Positions 1 through 7,765 of a DNA stretch of 64,000 bases are shown one piece after another; positions within the stretch are counted from its first letter, which is position 1, and every line of letters begins with the position of its first letter. The notes beneath the pieces are model-generated. The model did no database searches. It was not told where the DNA came from and saw nothing but the letters and a program-made list of their open reading frames with translations. The stretch is from a bacterium (lineage in GTDB: Bacteria; Elusimicrobiota; Elusimicrobia; Elusimicrobiales; UBA9959). The stretch is from assembly GCA_021811315.1 (NCBI GenBank), contig JAJZPF010000003.1, forward strand, positions 62,001-126,000. Reading direction: 5' to 3'. The position numbers and the translations under genes were made by a program.

Positions 1-1
1 G

Positions 2-1039
2 CCCAAAGGAAAAGTTCTGGTGACGGGGGGGCAGGGCAACAAGCGGCAGGCCCAGGGTATCATTTCCTCGGCGGAATTGTATGACCCCGCCTCCGGAACA
101 TTTTCACCCGTCGGGTCGCTGACCATCGCGAGGTTCAGGCATAGCGCTACCCTGCTGCCGGGCGGCAAGATACTGTTGGTCGGAGGATTCGACGGCATGG
201 AGACGCTTTCTTCTGCTGAATTGTACGACCCGGCCCGCGGCACATTTACCCCCACCGGTTCGATGAGCGGGATAAGACAAGCCCATGTGGCGATATTACT
301 TCCGAACGGAAAAGTGTTGGTGACCGGCGGCGCCGACAGTAGTGCGCCCCTCTCCCTGGCGGAGCTATACGACCCCGCCTCTGGGATGTTTTCCCCGAAT
401 GGTTCAATGAGCACTGCGAGAAGTTCTCACTCCGCGACTTTGCTGCCGGGGGGCAAAGTCCTGGCGACCGGAGGACATGGTGGCGTTTCGGCCGTCTCTT
501 CGGCCGAGTTGTATGCTTTTTCCACCAGGATCGCCGATTCTCCCGCTGCGGTTTCAGCGAGTGCGGCGAAGCAGGAACATAGCGAGGCTTTGTCGCCGGC
601 TATACCCCAGGAGCCTGCCCGCGTAAGAGTTGTGAAAATGCCGGACGCTAATAATGTGGCGGTGGCGGATTTTATCGGCAAGAACGTTTCGCAGGCGGAC
701 GCTTCTATAGTGGCGGGATTTTTAAGGACCGAACTGGTGAACACCAGGCAGTACAAAGTGATGGACCGCAGTAATATGGACACCGTACTGGCCGAGCAGA
801 AATTCCAGAACAGCGGCTGCACCGAGCAGGAATGCGCGGTTGAAATGGGGAAGCTGCTTAATGTCAGGCGGATGTACGTGGGCTCGCTCTCAAAGCTTCT
901 GGACAGCTATTATATAACGGTCAACGAGGTGGATGTGGCGACCGGTGAAATAACGGCGTCCTATGACAGCGACGCCGTATCCGCAAAGAAATTGAAAGAT
1001 GCCTGTAAAAAGATAGTGGTAAAGATATCCGGGAAGTGA
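2..1039 (+). CDS. Kelch-repeat / CsgG-like fusion protein (5' end outside window)
   Basis: The reading frame is open to the left edge: residues before the GTG at 20 still read as a Kelch blade (PKGKVLVTGG), so the true start lies outside the window. The first ~170 residues are Kelch-type blades of about 50 residues, each with an AELYDPASGTF-like strand and a LLPGGKVLVTGG-like strand. A Ser/Ala/Pro linker follows. The C-terminal ~120 residues (from about NNVAVADFIGKNVS) resemble the CsgG/LpoB-like fold, including a Cys pair in the SGCTEQECAVEMGKLL segment. CsgG-like domains usually act in the periplasm or outer membrane, and Kelch propellers bind proteins or glycans. The partner and role are unknown. 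Domain assignment is by motif only. Confidence 0.8.
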   Translation, partial: PKGKVLVTGGQGNKRQAQGIISSAELYDPASGTFSPVGSLTIARFRHSATLLPGGKILLVGGFDGMETLSSAELYDPARGTFTPTGSMSGIRQAHVAILLPNGKVLVTGGADSSAPLSLAELYDPASGMFSPNGSMSTARSSHSATLLPGGKVLATGGHGGVSAVSSAELYAFSTRIADSPAAVSASAAKQEHSEALSPAIPQEPARVRVVKMPDANNVAVADFIGKNVSQADASIVAGFLRTELVNTRQYKVMDRSNMDTVLAEQKFQNSGCTEQECAVEMGKLLNVRRMYVGSLSKLLDSYYITVNEVDVATGEITASYDSDAVSAKKLKDACKKIVVKISGK

Positions 1040-1090
1040 CGGTTTCTAACTGGCCGCGAAAATGAGCCCGCGATCGCTTAGCAGAGTTCG

Positions 1091-1981
1091 CTATCTAAAA
1101 TTGTATTTGGCCGAGAGGCCGAGGGCGGGCCCGCCGCGGAGGCGGGTTTTCGCTTTGTAGTCGTCGTAGCGCGCGCCGGTGTAGTACAGGCCGCTGAACT
1201 GCCAGCCGAGGGCGGGGGTCAGCTCGAAGGCGCGGGATAGAGACAGGGAGGGCTTAAGCGAAATATAGGAGGCCTCGTAATAGAGCGCCCGGCTTTTATC
1301 TTTCCGCCCGGCGGGGAGGAACTGCTCAAGAGCCGTGCCGCCCTCGAGCTCCGCGCGGAAGAAGGGCAGGGGGCGCCAGTTGAGGCCGGCTTTGAAATAT
1401 TTCACGGGCTGGTAGGAGGCCGAGAGCGCGATCGTTTTAGAGGCCTGCCAGCGGACCATGAAAGGCAGGACGACCAGAAGCGTTTTAGAGGTGTAGCGGT
1501 AGGTCAGGAAAGGGAGCGGCAGGCCGCGCAGGAAAGGGCGCCTGCTTGAATAGTTGAGGCCCCAGAGCCAGGCGCTGCCGTTTTTCTCCGACAGAAGGGC
1601 CATGAAGGTCAGGCCCAGGTCGGTTTCTGAGGGGGAGTTGAAGGGGCGGTCTGAATTCGAATTCAGGTTCAGCGCCAGGCGGGTGTCGCCTTTTTCCGCC
1701 GTCAGCTTAAGGCCGGCTTTGTAAAGCTCGCCGGGGAAATAGCCGGGGCCGAGGTTCCGCAAATGCTCCAGGTCCGCCGCGGCGCGCAAGCCGAAGCCGG
1801 CGGTCTTTCCCAGCGCCGTTTCCCCGGAAATCCCGGTCCGCCTGGAGATGAGTCCTTCGGGGGCGGAGTAAGAGAGGGAGGCCCCGAGCGAAGCGGCAGG
1901 CTTCGGGGGGCCTGTCTGAGCCGCGGCCGCCGCCGGGAATAACAGGCACAGGGCGCTGATGAATTTCATCGCGGCCCTCAT
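1091..1981 (-). CDS. Exported probable outer-membrane beta-barrel protein
   Basis: A 296-residue protein with an N-terminal signal peptide (hydrophobic core then AAAAAQT). The rest alternates short polar and aromatic stretches typical of barrel strands, and it ends in Tyr-Asn-Phe-Arg, close to the aromatic C-terminal signature of outer-membrane proteins. No known family was recognised. Its start overlaps the stop of the upstream zinc-ribbon gene by 4 bp, so it is the last gene of a leftward operon (5925 to 1091) that includes a kinase and a solute-binding protein. A role in envelope transport or sensing is possible but only inferred. Confidence 0.75.
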   Translation of the reverse strand: MRAAMKFISALCLLFPAAAAAQTGPPKPAASLGASLSYSAPEGLISRRTGISGETALGKTAGFGLRAAADLEHLRNLGPGYFPGELYKAGLKLTAEKGDTRLALNLNSNSDRPFNSPSETDLGLTFMALLSEKNGSAWLWGLNYSSRRPFLRGLPLPFLTYRYTSKTLLVVLPFMVRWQASKTIALSASYQPVKYFKAGLNWRPLPFFRAELEGGTALEQFLPAGRKDKSRALYYEASYISLKPSLSLSRAFELTPALGWQFSGLYYTGARYDDYKAKTRLRGGPALGLSAKYNFR

Positions 1982-2697
1982 CCGGTTTTCCCCAGCTCTA
2001 TCGGCTCGCGGTTCTTAGCGTCCAGTGCTATCAGGTAAAAACTGTAAAAGATGACGGCGGAGCCGCCCAGGAAAATAAGTTTGGCGACCAGCCCGGTCTG
2101 GGCCAGAAGGCCGGTTTCCGTTAAAAGATAATTCCAGTCATGCTCTCCGCCGCCCACGAGCGGCAGGGATTGTTTTACGGCGTCCCCGGCGTACATGCTG
2201 ATATTGAGGAGGCTCTGGCCTAGCCAGAAAAGGCAGAGCTGCCAGCCCAGATTCGCGCCGCGGCGCATAAGGTGAACCAGGCAGACGGCGGGGATCAGGA
2301 GCTGAAAGACCGTTCCGCCGAGCATGGAAATAAAGCGCCCGAAGAAGCCCAGAAAGACATGGCCGGCCTCATGGAAGGCCAGGTTGACGTAATCAAGCGG
2401 GGAGAAATAATTCTCTTCCCTGAGCCAGCGCGTATAGAACATGAAAAGGCCGGCTATTATCCCGGCCCTTATCCACATCCGGGCCGCCGGCCGCTGGCCG
2501 CCCTCCGCCTCGGGGTCCGCCGGCGCCGCCGCGGGCGAAGCGGCCGCGAGTATCTTTTTAACTTTGACGGCCGCGCGCACTTCCGCCGGGATATGCAGCT
2601 GCTTATAGCAGGCGCCGCAGAACTCGCTGTCCGTCGCGTTAGCCGCGCCGCAGTAAGGGCAAGCGATGTTATCCGGTATTTCTTGCGGCTCTTCCAT
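1978..2697 (-). CDS. Zinc-ribbon membrane protein with HEAGH motif
   Basis: Chosen start is the ATG at 2697, preceded by a GGGAGG ribosome-binding site and 5 bp after the kinase stop; a longer frame to 2736 would overlap the kinase. Residues ~10-33 form a CxxC...CxxC zinc ribbon (CPYCGAANATDSEFCGACYK). About five hydrophobic segments follow. One contains His-Glu-Ala-Gly-His, an HExxH zinc-binding signature in a membrane context as in site-2 (M50) proteases. The second M50 hallmark, an NxxPxxxLDG-type motif, was not seen, so proteolytic activity is uncertain. It could be an M50-like membrane protein that has lost activity or a small sensor. Operon position beside a kinase suggests envelope surveillance (inference). 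Confidence 0.75.
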   Translation of the reverse strand: MEEPQEIPDNIACPYCGAANATDSEFCGACYKQLHIPAEVRAAVKVKKILAAASPAAAPADPEAEGGQRPAARMWIRAGIIAGLFMFYTRWLREENYFSPLDYVNLAFHEAGHVFLGFFGRFISMLGGTVFQLLIPAVCLVHLMRRGANLGWQLCLFWLGQSLLNISMYAGDAVKQSLPLVGGGEHDWNYLLTETGLLAQTGLVAKLIFLGGSAVIFYSFYLIALDAKNREPIELGKTG

Positions 2698-2702
2698 AAA
2701 GA

Positions 2703-4190
2703 TTATTTTGCCTCCCAGGGCGGCTCTTTGCCGCATACTTTCAGCCAGCGCAGATGAGAGAACTTTTCATTTCCATGGCCTGTGGCCATAGAGATGTCGC
2801 TGAACCCTTTATCATGAAGTTCTTTAGCGATATCTTCCCCTTTTACTCCGTTCCCGAGATCTGAATCTATGAATATGCGGGTTACTTTTGATAAAGCGTT
2901 AGCGGCGGCCATGAATTCCTCGGGTTTTTTGAACGCTCTAAATTCCGTTCCCGCCGCCTTCGCCGCCAGCTTCCAGTTCATGTGCACCAGCAGATCGTCA
3001 TCAAGCAGGATTATGGGGCCTGCCTGCTCCCGGCTCCCTGTTTCGCGAGGAAGTTCGACGCTGACTGTAGTGCCGCTGCCAGGTTCGGAGCTGATTTGCA
3101 GCGTCCCTCCCCAGCTCTCGGCTTTTTTACGCGCGTGGTAAAGTCCAAGCCCTGTGCCTCCTGACTTTCCATGGGTTTCGCCTTTCTGTCCGAGCTTGGC
3201 CAAAATTTCCGGCCGTATGCCATTACCGTTGTCCTTGACCAGGATTAAGGCCTTGTTTCCCATGGCTGATAAACTTACGCTAACCATACCGCTGTTCTCA
3301 AAAGCTTCTACAGAATTGTTTATCAGGTTCGAGATCAATCTCTGAAGCTCTTTCGGCTCTACGGTGGCTTTTATATCTTTATCGATAGCCGTAAAATTTA
3401 TCTTTACCCAGGGTTTTTCTTTGTGCTGGGAGCGCTTTTCCATCACGACTTGTTCGATAAGTGGGGCTAAAGCGCAGGTTTCTGTTCTTTCGGCCGCTTC
3501 TCCGGGCCGGCGGTAGCGCTGGAGCAAATCGTCGGCTATGCCGCGGATACGGACGACGGCGCCGTCTATCAGCGATCTTTGCTCTGTCGGGATATTCAGC
3601 CCTTTGGCCGCGGCGCCAAGAGCCGCCAGCGGCGAGCGGATATCGTGCGCAACCTGGGCCGCTAAAGTAGAATAAGATTCCTTTACGCGCAGTTCAAGAA
3701 GCAGACTGTAATCCCTGATGAGCCGCTTTCTCTCGAAAAATGCGACGGGGACGGAAAGCGAGAATGTTATCAGCCAGCCTAAGATGCCCCACACTGCCGG
3801 AGTCCAGCGCGGGTAGTAGAAGACCATGTCGCCGGCTTTGAAGCGGCGTTCATCGTCGAAATAAAATCTTACCTGGGTGGAGGAACAGAGCAGAGGGGAG
3901 CAGCCGGCAGTTCCGGCCGGTAGAGAAAAACCGTCCTCTCCGGCAGAAGGGAACCAGGACATTCCGGAAAAGTCGCGGGCCACTGAAGAAGTCAGATCTG
4001 TTATGGCGCGGCGGGAATCACCGGAGAGTATCGCGTCCCTGGAGGCAGCAGATAACTGGCCGGCCAGGCGCTGTTTGAAGTAGGCCGTGAAAGAGGCTGA
4101 AAGCAGCACAGCGACCACGAAAATAATTGCCTGAAAAAGCAGGAATTTTATGAAAAGCTTTCGGATAGAACTTTTTATCTCCGGGTCCAT
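2703..4190 (-). CDS. Membrane hybrid sensor histidine kinase with C-terminal receiver
   Basis: The start at 4190 is favoured by an AGGAGA site and lies 2 bp after the upstream stop; a longer start at 4214 would overlap it. Two membrane helices (about residues 10-32 and 130-155) flank a ~95-residue periplasmic region. A HisKA dimerisation helix with the phospho-acceptor His (VAHDIRSPLAALG) comes next. The HATPase_c domain has the N box (LISNLINNSVEAF), DNGNGI and GTGLGLYHARK boxes. The C-terminal ~110 residues form a receiver with an acidic Asp triplet, a phospho-acceptor Asp (FIDSDLGNG) and a late Lys. It probably autophosphorylates and passes phosphate to its own receiver. The adjacent solute-binding protein may supply the signal (inference). 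Confidence 0.88.
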   Translation of the reverse strand: MDPEIKSSIRKLFIKFLLFQAIIFVVAVLLSASFTAYFKQRLAGQLSAASRDAILSGDSRRAITDLTSSVARDFSGMSWFPSAGEDGFSLPAGTAGCSPLLCSSTQVRFYFDDERRFKAGDMVFYYPRWTPAVWGILGWLITFSLSVPVAFFERKRLIRDYSLLLELRVKESYSTLAAQVAHDIRSPLAALGAAAKGLNIPTEQRSLIDGAVVRIRGIADDLLQRYRRPGEAAERTETCALAPLIEQVVMEKRSQHKEKPWVKINFTAIDKDIKATVEPKELQRLISNLINNSVEAFENSGMVSVSLSAMGNKALILVKDNGNGIRPEILAKLGQKGETHGKSGGTGLGLYHARKKAESWGGTLQISSEPGSGTTVSVELPRETGSREQAGPIILLDDDLLVHMNWKLAAKAAGTEFRAFKKPEEFMAAANALSKVTRIFIDSDLGNGVKGEDIAKELHDKGFSDISMATGHGNEKFSHLRWLKVCGKEPPWEAK

Positions 4191-4192
4191 AG

Positions 4193-5692
4193 TTATTCTC
4201 TCCTGAGTCTCCAAAGATTATCGCCGCCGAACATCGCCGGATAATTGAATTTCCAGGGCTTGCGTGCCACCGAGGCATAAGGCATAAGCGCTATCGGCAG
4301 CACGCGGGCTTCCTTCAGCGTGCGGTAGTGCAGGTCCTGAAGCATAAGAGAACGCGTTTTTTTATCCGGGCAGGAGGCGTATTTTGCGAACCATTTTTCC
4401 TTCGCCGCTGTGTTCATGTCAAAGAATTCCAATCCTATATAGTTTGAAACCAGGCCGATGTCGTCCTGGAAACTTATGTCGCCGCTGTTTAAGAGAAAAT
4501 CCGGCTTTGCAGATTTGTTCTTTATATCAACTTCAGATAGTCCGGGAAGCCAGGGCAGGAGGCTGTCCTCCTTGCGTGACAGGTATTTTTTAAGCCAGAG
4601 GGCGGATATTTCCCTATTTATTATTATGTCGCTGCCTTTATTAAGCAGGCCGTGTATTTCGGACAGTTGGTTCCTGGAGAGGGAACCCTCCATCTTGAAT
4701 ATCTGATGCGGATTCTCGCACAGTTCTCTTCCGGCCTTGTAAAGCCCGCGCATTTTCCTGGCTATGAAGAAGCGCTCCTTTTTTGTTAGGGTCCTGATGC
4801 CCTTATCTGTAAATACCACATATACCAGCCTGACTGGCTGCGTAATGTTGAGGTTGTACCCTTGGAGGTTGGAGACAAAACGGATCTTGTCACCCGGATT
4901 CCGCGCCAGACTGGCTATCATGTAGTCAATCTCCCCTTCTGAAAGTTTTGCGAGCGCCTGCTCGTTGCTGATTTGAGTCAGTAGCGGGACGGATTTGACC
5001 AATTGCGGCATAAGCTTGGAATATCTGTAATGGGACTGGTTTGCCAGTAATTCCCATGCCCCGCCGCCACTATCGGAACTGACGAAATAAGGACCGGAGG
5101 TGTTACGGAGGTCCCGGATTTTCAATGTGGCCGGATCGATAGAGTTCCTCGGGATCACCGCGTAAGTGATATTGGTAAGCAGGTGGAAGAGGAAAGGCTT
5201 CTTTTCTTTGAATTCCATCGCGAGCGTGCGTCCGCTGTCGCGTATCCGCAGTCCCGGGCAGGCGTCGGAAAGTTTTTTAAGCGGTGTCGGACCGCATAAT
5301 AAACCACTTAAAAGACTGTAATCCCGGCCGCCGATTATGAACAGGCGTTTCAGGCTTAATTCGGCATCATAGGCGTCTATGACCTGCCCGTCAGCGGTTG
5401 TTACGCCTTCGCGCATGCCAAACTGCGCCTCACCTCCGTGCCACCTGTAGGTTTCAGCCAGGCCTGAAGTGAGTTCGCCCGTGGCTGAATATTCCAACAG
5501 CGGGCTGAAGGTATTTTCAAGGAAGAAGAAGTCCTTCGGAAAATACGCATGGGCCGGGTCGTATTTATCCGTAGTGGAGAAGGAGTTTAAAAGTACTTTA
5601 AGTTCGGAAGATACGGGGGCGGAGAAGGGCTTGGACGAGAAAAAAAATGCCGCTCCTATCAGAAGGAACGGCGTTTTTTTAGCTGAGAACAT
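4193..5692 (-). CDS. Family-5 extracellular solute-binding protein (peptide/nickel type)
   Basis: A 499-residue protein with a Sec signal peptide (about residues 1-25, cleavage near KPFSAPVS). The mature part resembles ABC transporter family-5 solute-binding proteins: an early YDPAHAYFPKDFFFLENTFSPLLEY-like stretch (written here only as a landmark for residues ~42-66), a GLAETYRW strand, and DGQVIDAYDAELSLKRL in the ligand-cleft region. No permease or ATPase gene lies nearby. Instead it precedes a periplasmic-sensor hybrid kinase by 2 bp, so it may act as a ligand-presenting partner for signalling. Codons 5-17 contain an intrinsic terminator-like hairpin (5641-5680). Confidence 0.82.
   Translation of the reverse strand: MFSAKKTPFLLIGAAFFFSSKPFSAPVSSELKVLLNSFSTTDKYDPAHAYFPKDFFFLENTFSPLLEYSATGELTSGLAETYRWHGGEAQFGMREGVTTADGQVIDAYDAELSLKRLFIIGGRDYSLLSGLLCGPTPLKKLSDACPGLRIRDSGRTLAMEFKEKKPFLFHLLTNITYAVIPRNSIDPATLKIRDLRNTSGPYFVSSDSGGGAWELLANQSHYRYSKLMPQLVKSVPLLTQISNEQALAKLSEGEIDYMIASLARNPGDKIRFVSNLQGYNLNITQPVRLVYVVFTDKGIRTLTKKERFFIARKMRGLYKAGRELCENPHQIFKMEGSLSRNQLSEIHGLLNKGSDIIINREISALWLKKYLSRKEDSLLPWLPGLSEVDIKNKSAKPDFLLNSGDISFQDDIGLVSNYIGLEFFDMNTAAKEKWFAKYASCPDKKTRSLMLQDLHYRTLKEARVLPIALMPYASVARKPWKFNYPAMFGGDNLWRLRRE
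5641..5680 (-). terminator. Intragenic terminator-like hairpin in the signal-peptide codons
   Basis: On the minus strand an A run, a stem (CGCCGTTCC with GGAGCGGCA, one mismatch) around an 8-base loop and then a run of T residues form an intrinsic-terminator shape. It lies 30-70 nt after the stop of the small exported gene and inside the first codons of the solute-binding protein. It could cut most transcripts after the small gene and let a fraction continue into the SBP and kinase genes. Confidence 0.5.
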
Positions 5693-5709
5693 CGGTCACT
5701 AAATGATTA

Positions 5710-5925
5710 TTAGCTTTTAGCCGGGGAAGTTGTGCCGCCGTTATCTGTGGTCCCTGCGGGGTCAACAGTTCCTCCGGGCTTATCTTCGGTTCCGCCAGTA
5801 TTGCCACCGCCAGTAGTAGTGGTGCCGGTCGCATCGCCGTCTGCGGCATAAACATAGGAATTATGTCCGGCGGTAATAGCCATCAGGCCAAGAAGGAAAA
5901 ATAATGCGAAAAATGTTTTTTTCAT
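5710..5925 (-). CDS. Small exported Gly/Thr-rich protein
   Basis: A 71-residue protein: Lys-Lys start, a hydrophobic core and cleavage near YVYAADG give a clear Sec signal peptide. The ~42-residue mature part is low complexity, rich in Gly, Thr, Asp and Pro, with no Cys. An AGGGGA ribosome-binding site precedes the ATG. The upstream region holds a TAAACT -10 element (5958-5963) and an AGGCC inverted repeat (6017-6030) shared with other exported-protein genes in this window. No family was recognised. The composition would suit a flexible surface or matrix peptide, which is a guess. Confidence 0.7.
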   Translation of the reverse strand: MKKTFFALFFLLGLMAITAGHNSYVYAADGDATGTTTTGGGNTGGTEDKPGGTVDPAGTTDNGGTTSPAKS

Positions 5926-5957
5926 AATAATCCCCTAACGAACCGGCTACAGATATA

Positions 5958-6030
5958 GTTTAGCAAATCGGGGCAATGGTTGGGGGTGTCTATGGGCCCG
6001 GTTGGTAATAGGTCCTTAGGCCCAGGGCCA
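5958..6030 (-). promoter_or_regulatory. Upstream region of the small exported gene: TAAACT -10 and AGGCC motif
   Basis: On the minus strand TAAACTATATC lies 32 bp before the ATG and fits a sigma-70 -10 element. No good -35 is visible 17 bp further up. TAGGCCCAGGGCCA (plus strand, 6017-6030) is a near-palindrome of the class found in the upstream regions of several other exported-protein genes here (14011, 14109, 15558, 48955, 50796). Confidence 0.5.
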
Positions 6031-6062
6031 TTGATAAGTCTGCGGATAGGGAGGATATGAAT

Positions 6063-6095
6063 AAAAAAGGCCGGGCTTGCGGGCCCGGCCTTTTT
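6063..6095 (-). terminator. Intrinsic terminator of the ClpP-like gene
   Basis: A perfect 8-bp G+C stem (GGCCGGGC / GCCCGGCC) with a TTGC loop is flanked by A6 and T5, so it can work in either direction. The only gene ending into it is the leftward ClpP-like gene, 15 bp away. Confidence 0.9.
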
Positions 6096-6109
6096 GCGGT
6101 CGCCGCCGC

Positions 6110-7636
6110 TTATTCCCTATAGTATTTGTCAGGGTTGTAGATGTAGTAGAAATCGAACGGTTTCAGGTGGGGCAGCGAAACGTACGGCTTGCCCTTTTCG
6201 TCGGTTTTCTCCTCAAGTTCCATTCCGGCTATGCCGCGCATTGCCTTGGTGTCCGGCTTCTCATCCGGGTTCTTGAGCACACCTGTTTCCTCCACCCTGT
6301 CAACAGTCCCTGTAACCCATTTGTATTCTACCGCTTTGTCTCCGAACTCCCTCCAGTCGCCCTCGGAGTTCTTTTCGTACATCTTTTTATGGAATTCATC
6401 CATAGAGAGGCCCATTTTTTTTGCCACCGGTGAGTTAAGCCTCCTGTCCCATTCCCGCACCAGGTCCATATGTTCCTTCTGCTGCGTGAGGTTGCCGACC
6501 ATCGCGCCCCAGGGCTGGTGATGGAGTATTGTCGCGCTTGGATAGGCGTAGGATTTTTCAGCCAGTGTGGTTATTACCGCGGCCATGCTTGCGGCCATGT
6601 ATTTTACTACAACGTAGACCGGCGCGCGACTGCTCTCCATGGCCTTTAGTATCGCGTAACCTTCGGAGGTGGAGCCGCCAGGACAGTAGTCTATCACGAT
6701 AAAGATAGGCTGGGTAGAGATATTGTTGAAATAGTTTATCCTTTCCGTTACGGAATCGCCCACGCCGTCATAGATCGGGCCGTTGAGCGGGATGCGGCGG
6801 TCGCTTACGGTCAATTTGCCGTTGCTGAAAGGCTGATCAATATATATCGGATCGGTATTGCTTTCCTTCTTCCATTCCGCTTTCCTCGAGCGCATGTCAA
6901 GGTCGCTGTTCAGTTTGCTCATGCGGGCGTCCAGCTCCATTCTCTCTATCTTGAGCCTTTTCTCCTCGAGGTCGAGGCGTTTCATCGCCAGGTCGAGAGC
7001 ATTCCTTTCTTTGCTGTCCGCCAGCAGGTCGGAGCGCTGCTGCTCCGCGCCGAGGTCGTTGGCGGCTTTGAGCCTGGCTATCTGCAGGGCCAGGTCGGCC
7101 ATCAGTTTCTTGTTCTTCTCTTCCGCCAGCCTGTTCTCCAGGGTCAGTTTCGACAGCTCGTCGCCCTGGGCGGAGGTCAGGGCCCTGGACTGTTCCGCGG
7201 AAAGCTTGTTCTGGGAGGCCAGCTTTTGGTACTGGGTCTCGAGTTCGGCTATTTCGGCCTTTCTTTTTTCGTCGGCCAGCTTGTTCACCGAAGCGGCGCT
7301 GGCCAGCTCGGCTTCCAGCTCGGCGGTTTTAGTTCTCTGTTTCTGGAGATCGAGTTCGTATTGGGCCCGCAGCTCTTCTTTTTCGGCGGTCAACTGCTGA
7401 AGCTTCTTCTTTAACTTCTGCTCGGCCAGCTGGTTTTCCGCGGTAAGTTTAGCGAGTTCGGCCTGCTCGGGGGAGGGCGCCGGCGCGGGCTGAACCGTAA
7501 CTTTGGCGGAAATCTGTTCCGGCGCGGCCGCGGGCTGAACCGCGGCTTTGGCGGCGGCCGGTCCCTGCGCGGCCGCTGGCAGAGCCTGCGCGCAGCACAA
7601 AAGCGCCGCGGACAAAATCAGGTATTTGTGGTTCAT
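6110..7636 (-). CDS. Exported coiled-coil protein with ClpP-like serine protease domain
   Basis: A 508-residue protein with a Sec signal peptide (residues 1-23, ALPAAAQG). An Ala/Pro-rich linker is followed by a long Glu/Lys/Leu-rich coiled coil (about residues 55-260). The C-terminal ~230 residues match the ClpP/crotonase-like protease fold: GPIYDGVGDSVTERINYF near the start, a VIDYCPGG oxyanion-type loop, the nucleophile Ser350 in YMAASMAA, and a catalytic His372 or His373 in ILHHQPWG. An Asp in the VTGTVDRV segment may complete the triad. Cytosolic ClpP works with AAA+ unfoldases in the cytoplasm, whereas this one should be periplasmic and could not use ATP there. It resembles the SDH/ClpP-like periplasmic group, with the coiled coil perhaps forming the oligomer or gating substrates (inference). 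Confidence 0.82.
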   Translation of the reverse strand: MNHKYLILSAALLCCAQALPAAAQGPAAAKAAVQPAAAPEQISAKVTVQPAPAPSPEQAELAKLTAENQLAEQKLKKKLQQLTAEKEELRAQYELDLQKQRTKTAELEAELASAASVNKLADEKRKAEIAELETQYQKLASQNKLSAEQSRALTSAQGDELSKLTLENRLAEEKNKKLMADLALQIARLKAANDLGAEQQRSDLLADSKERNALDLAMKRLDLEEKRLKIERMELDARMSKLNSDLDMRSRKAEWKKESNTDPIYIDQPFSNGKLTVSDRRIPLNGPIYDGVGDSVTERINYFNNISTQPIFIVIDYCPGGSTSEGYAILKAMESSRAPVYVVVKYMAASMAAVITTLAEKSYAYPSATILHHQPWGAMVGNLTQQKEHMDLVREWDRRLNSPVAKKMGLSMDEFHKKMYEKNSEGDWREFGDKAVEYKWVTGTVDRVEETGVLKNPDEKPDTKAMRGIAGMELEEKTDEKGKPYVSLPHLKPFDFYYIYNPDKYYRE

Positions 7637-7765
7637 GTGTTAGGCCTCCGTATTTTTACGTACCGGTAAATGATAACGGTTGTCGCTCCCGCTGTCAACA
7701 GAATCGGCCGGCCGGCGGCGTCCTCTATTTATCAAGGCGTTTAAAAGTTGTTTAATGTAGTTACT

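Noticed and set aside
1978-2736. Longer start of the HEAGH protein at 2736
   Set aside because: It would overlap the kinase gene, and the ATG at 2697 has a good ribosome-binding site.
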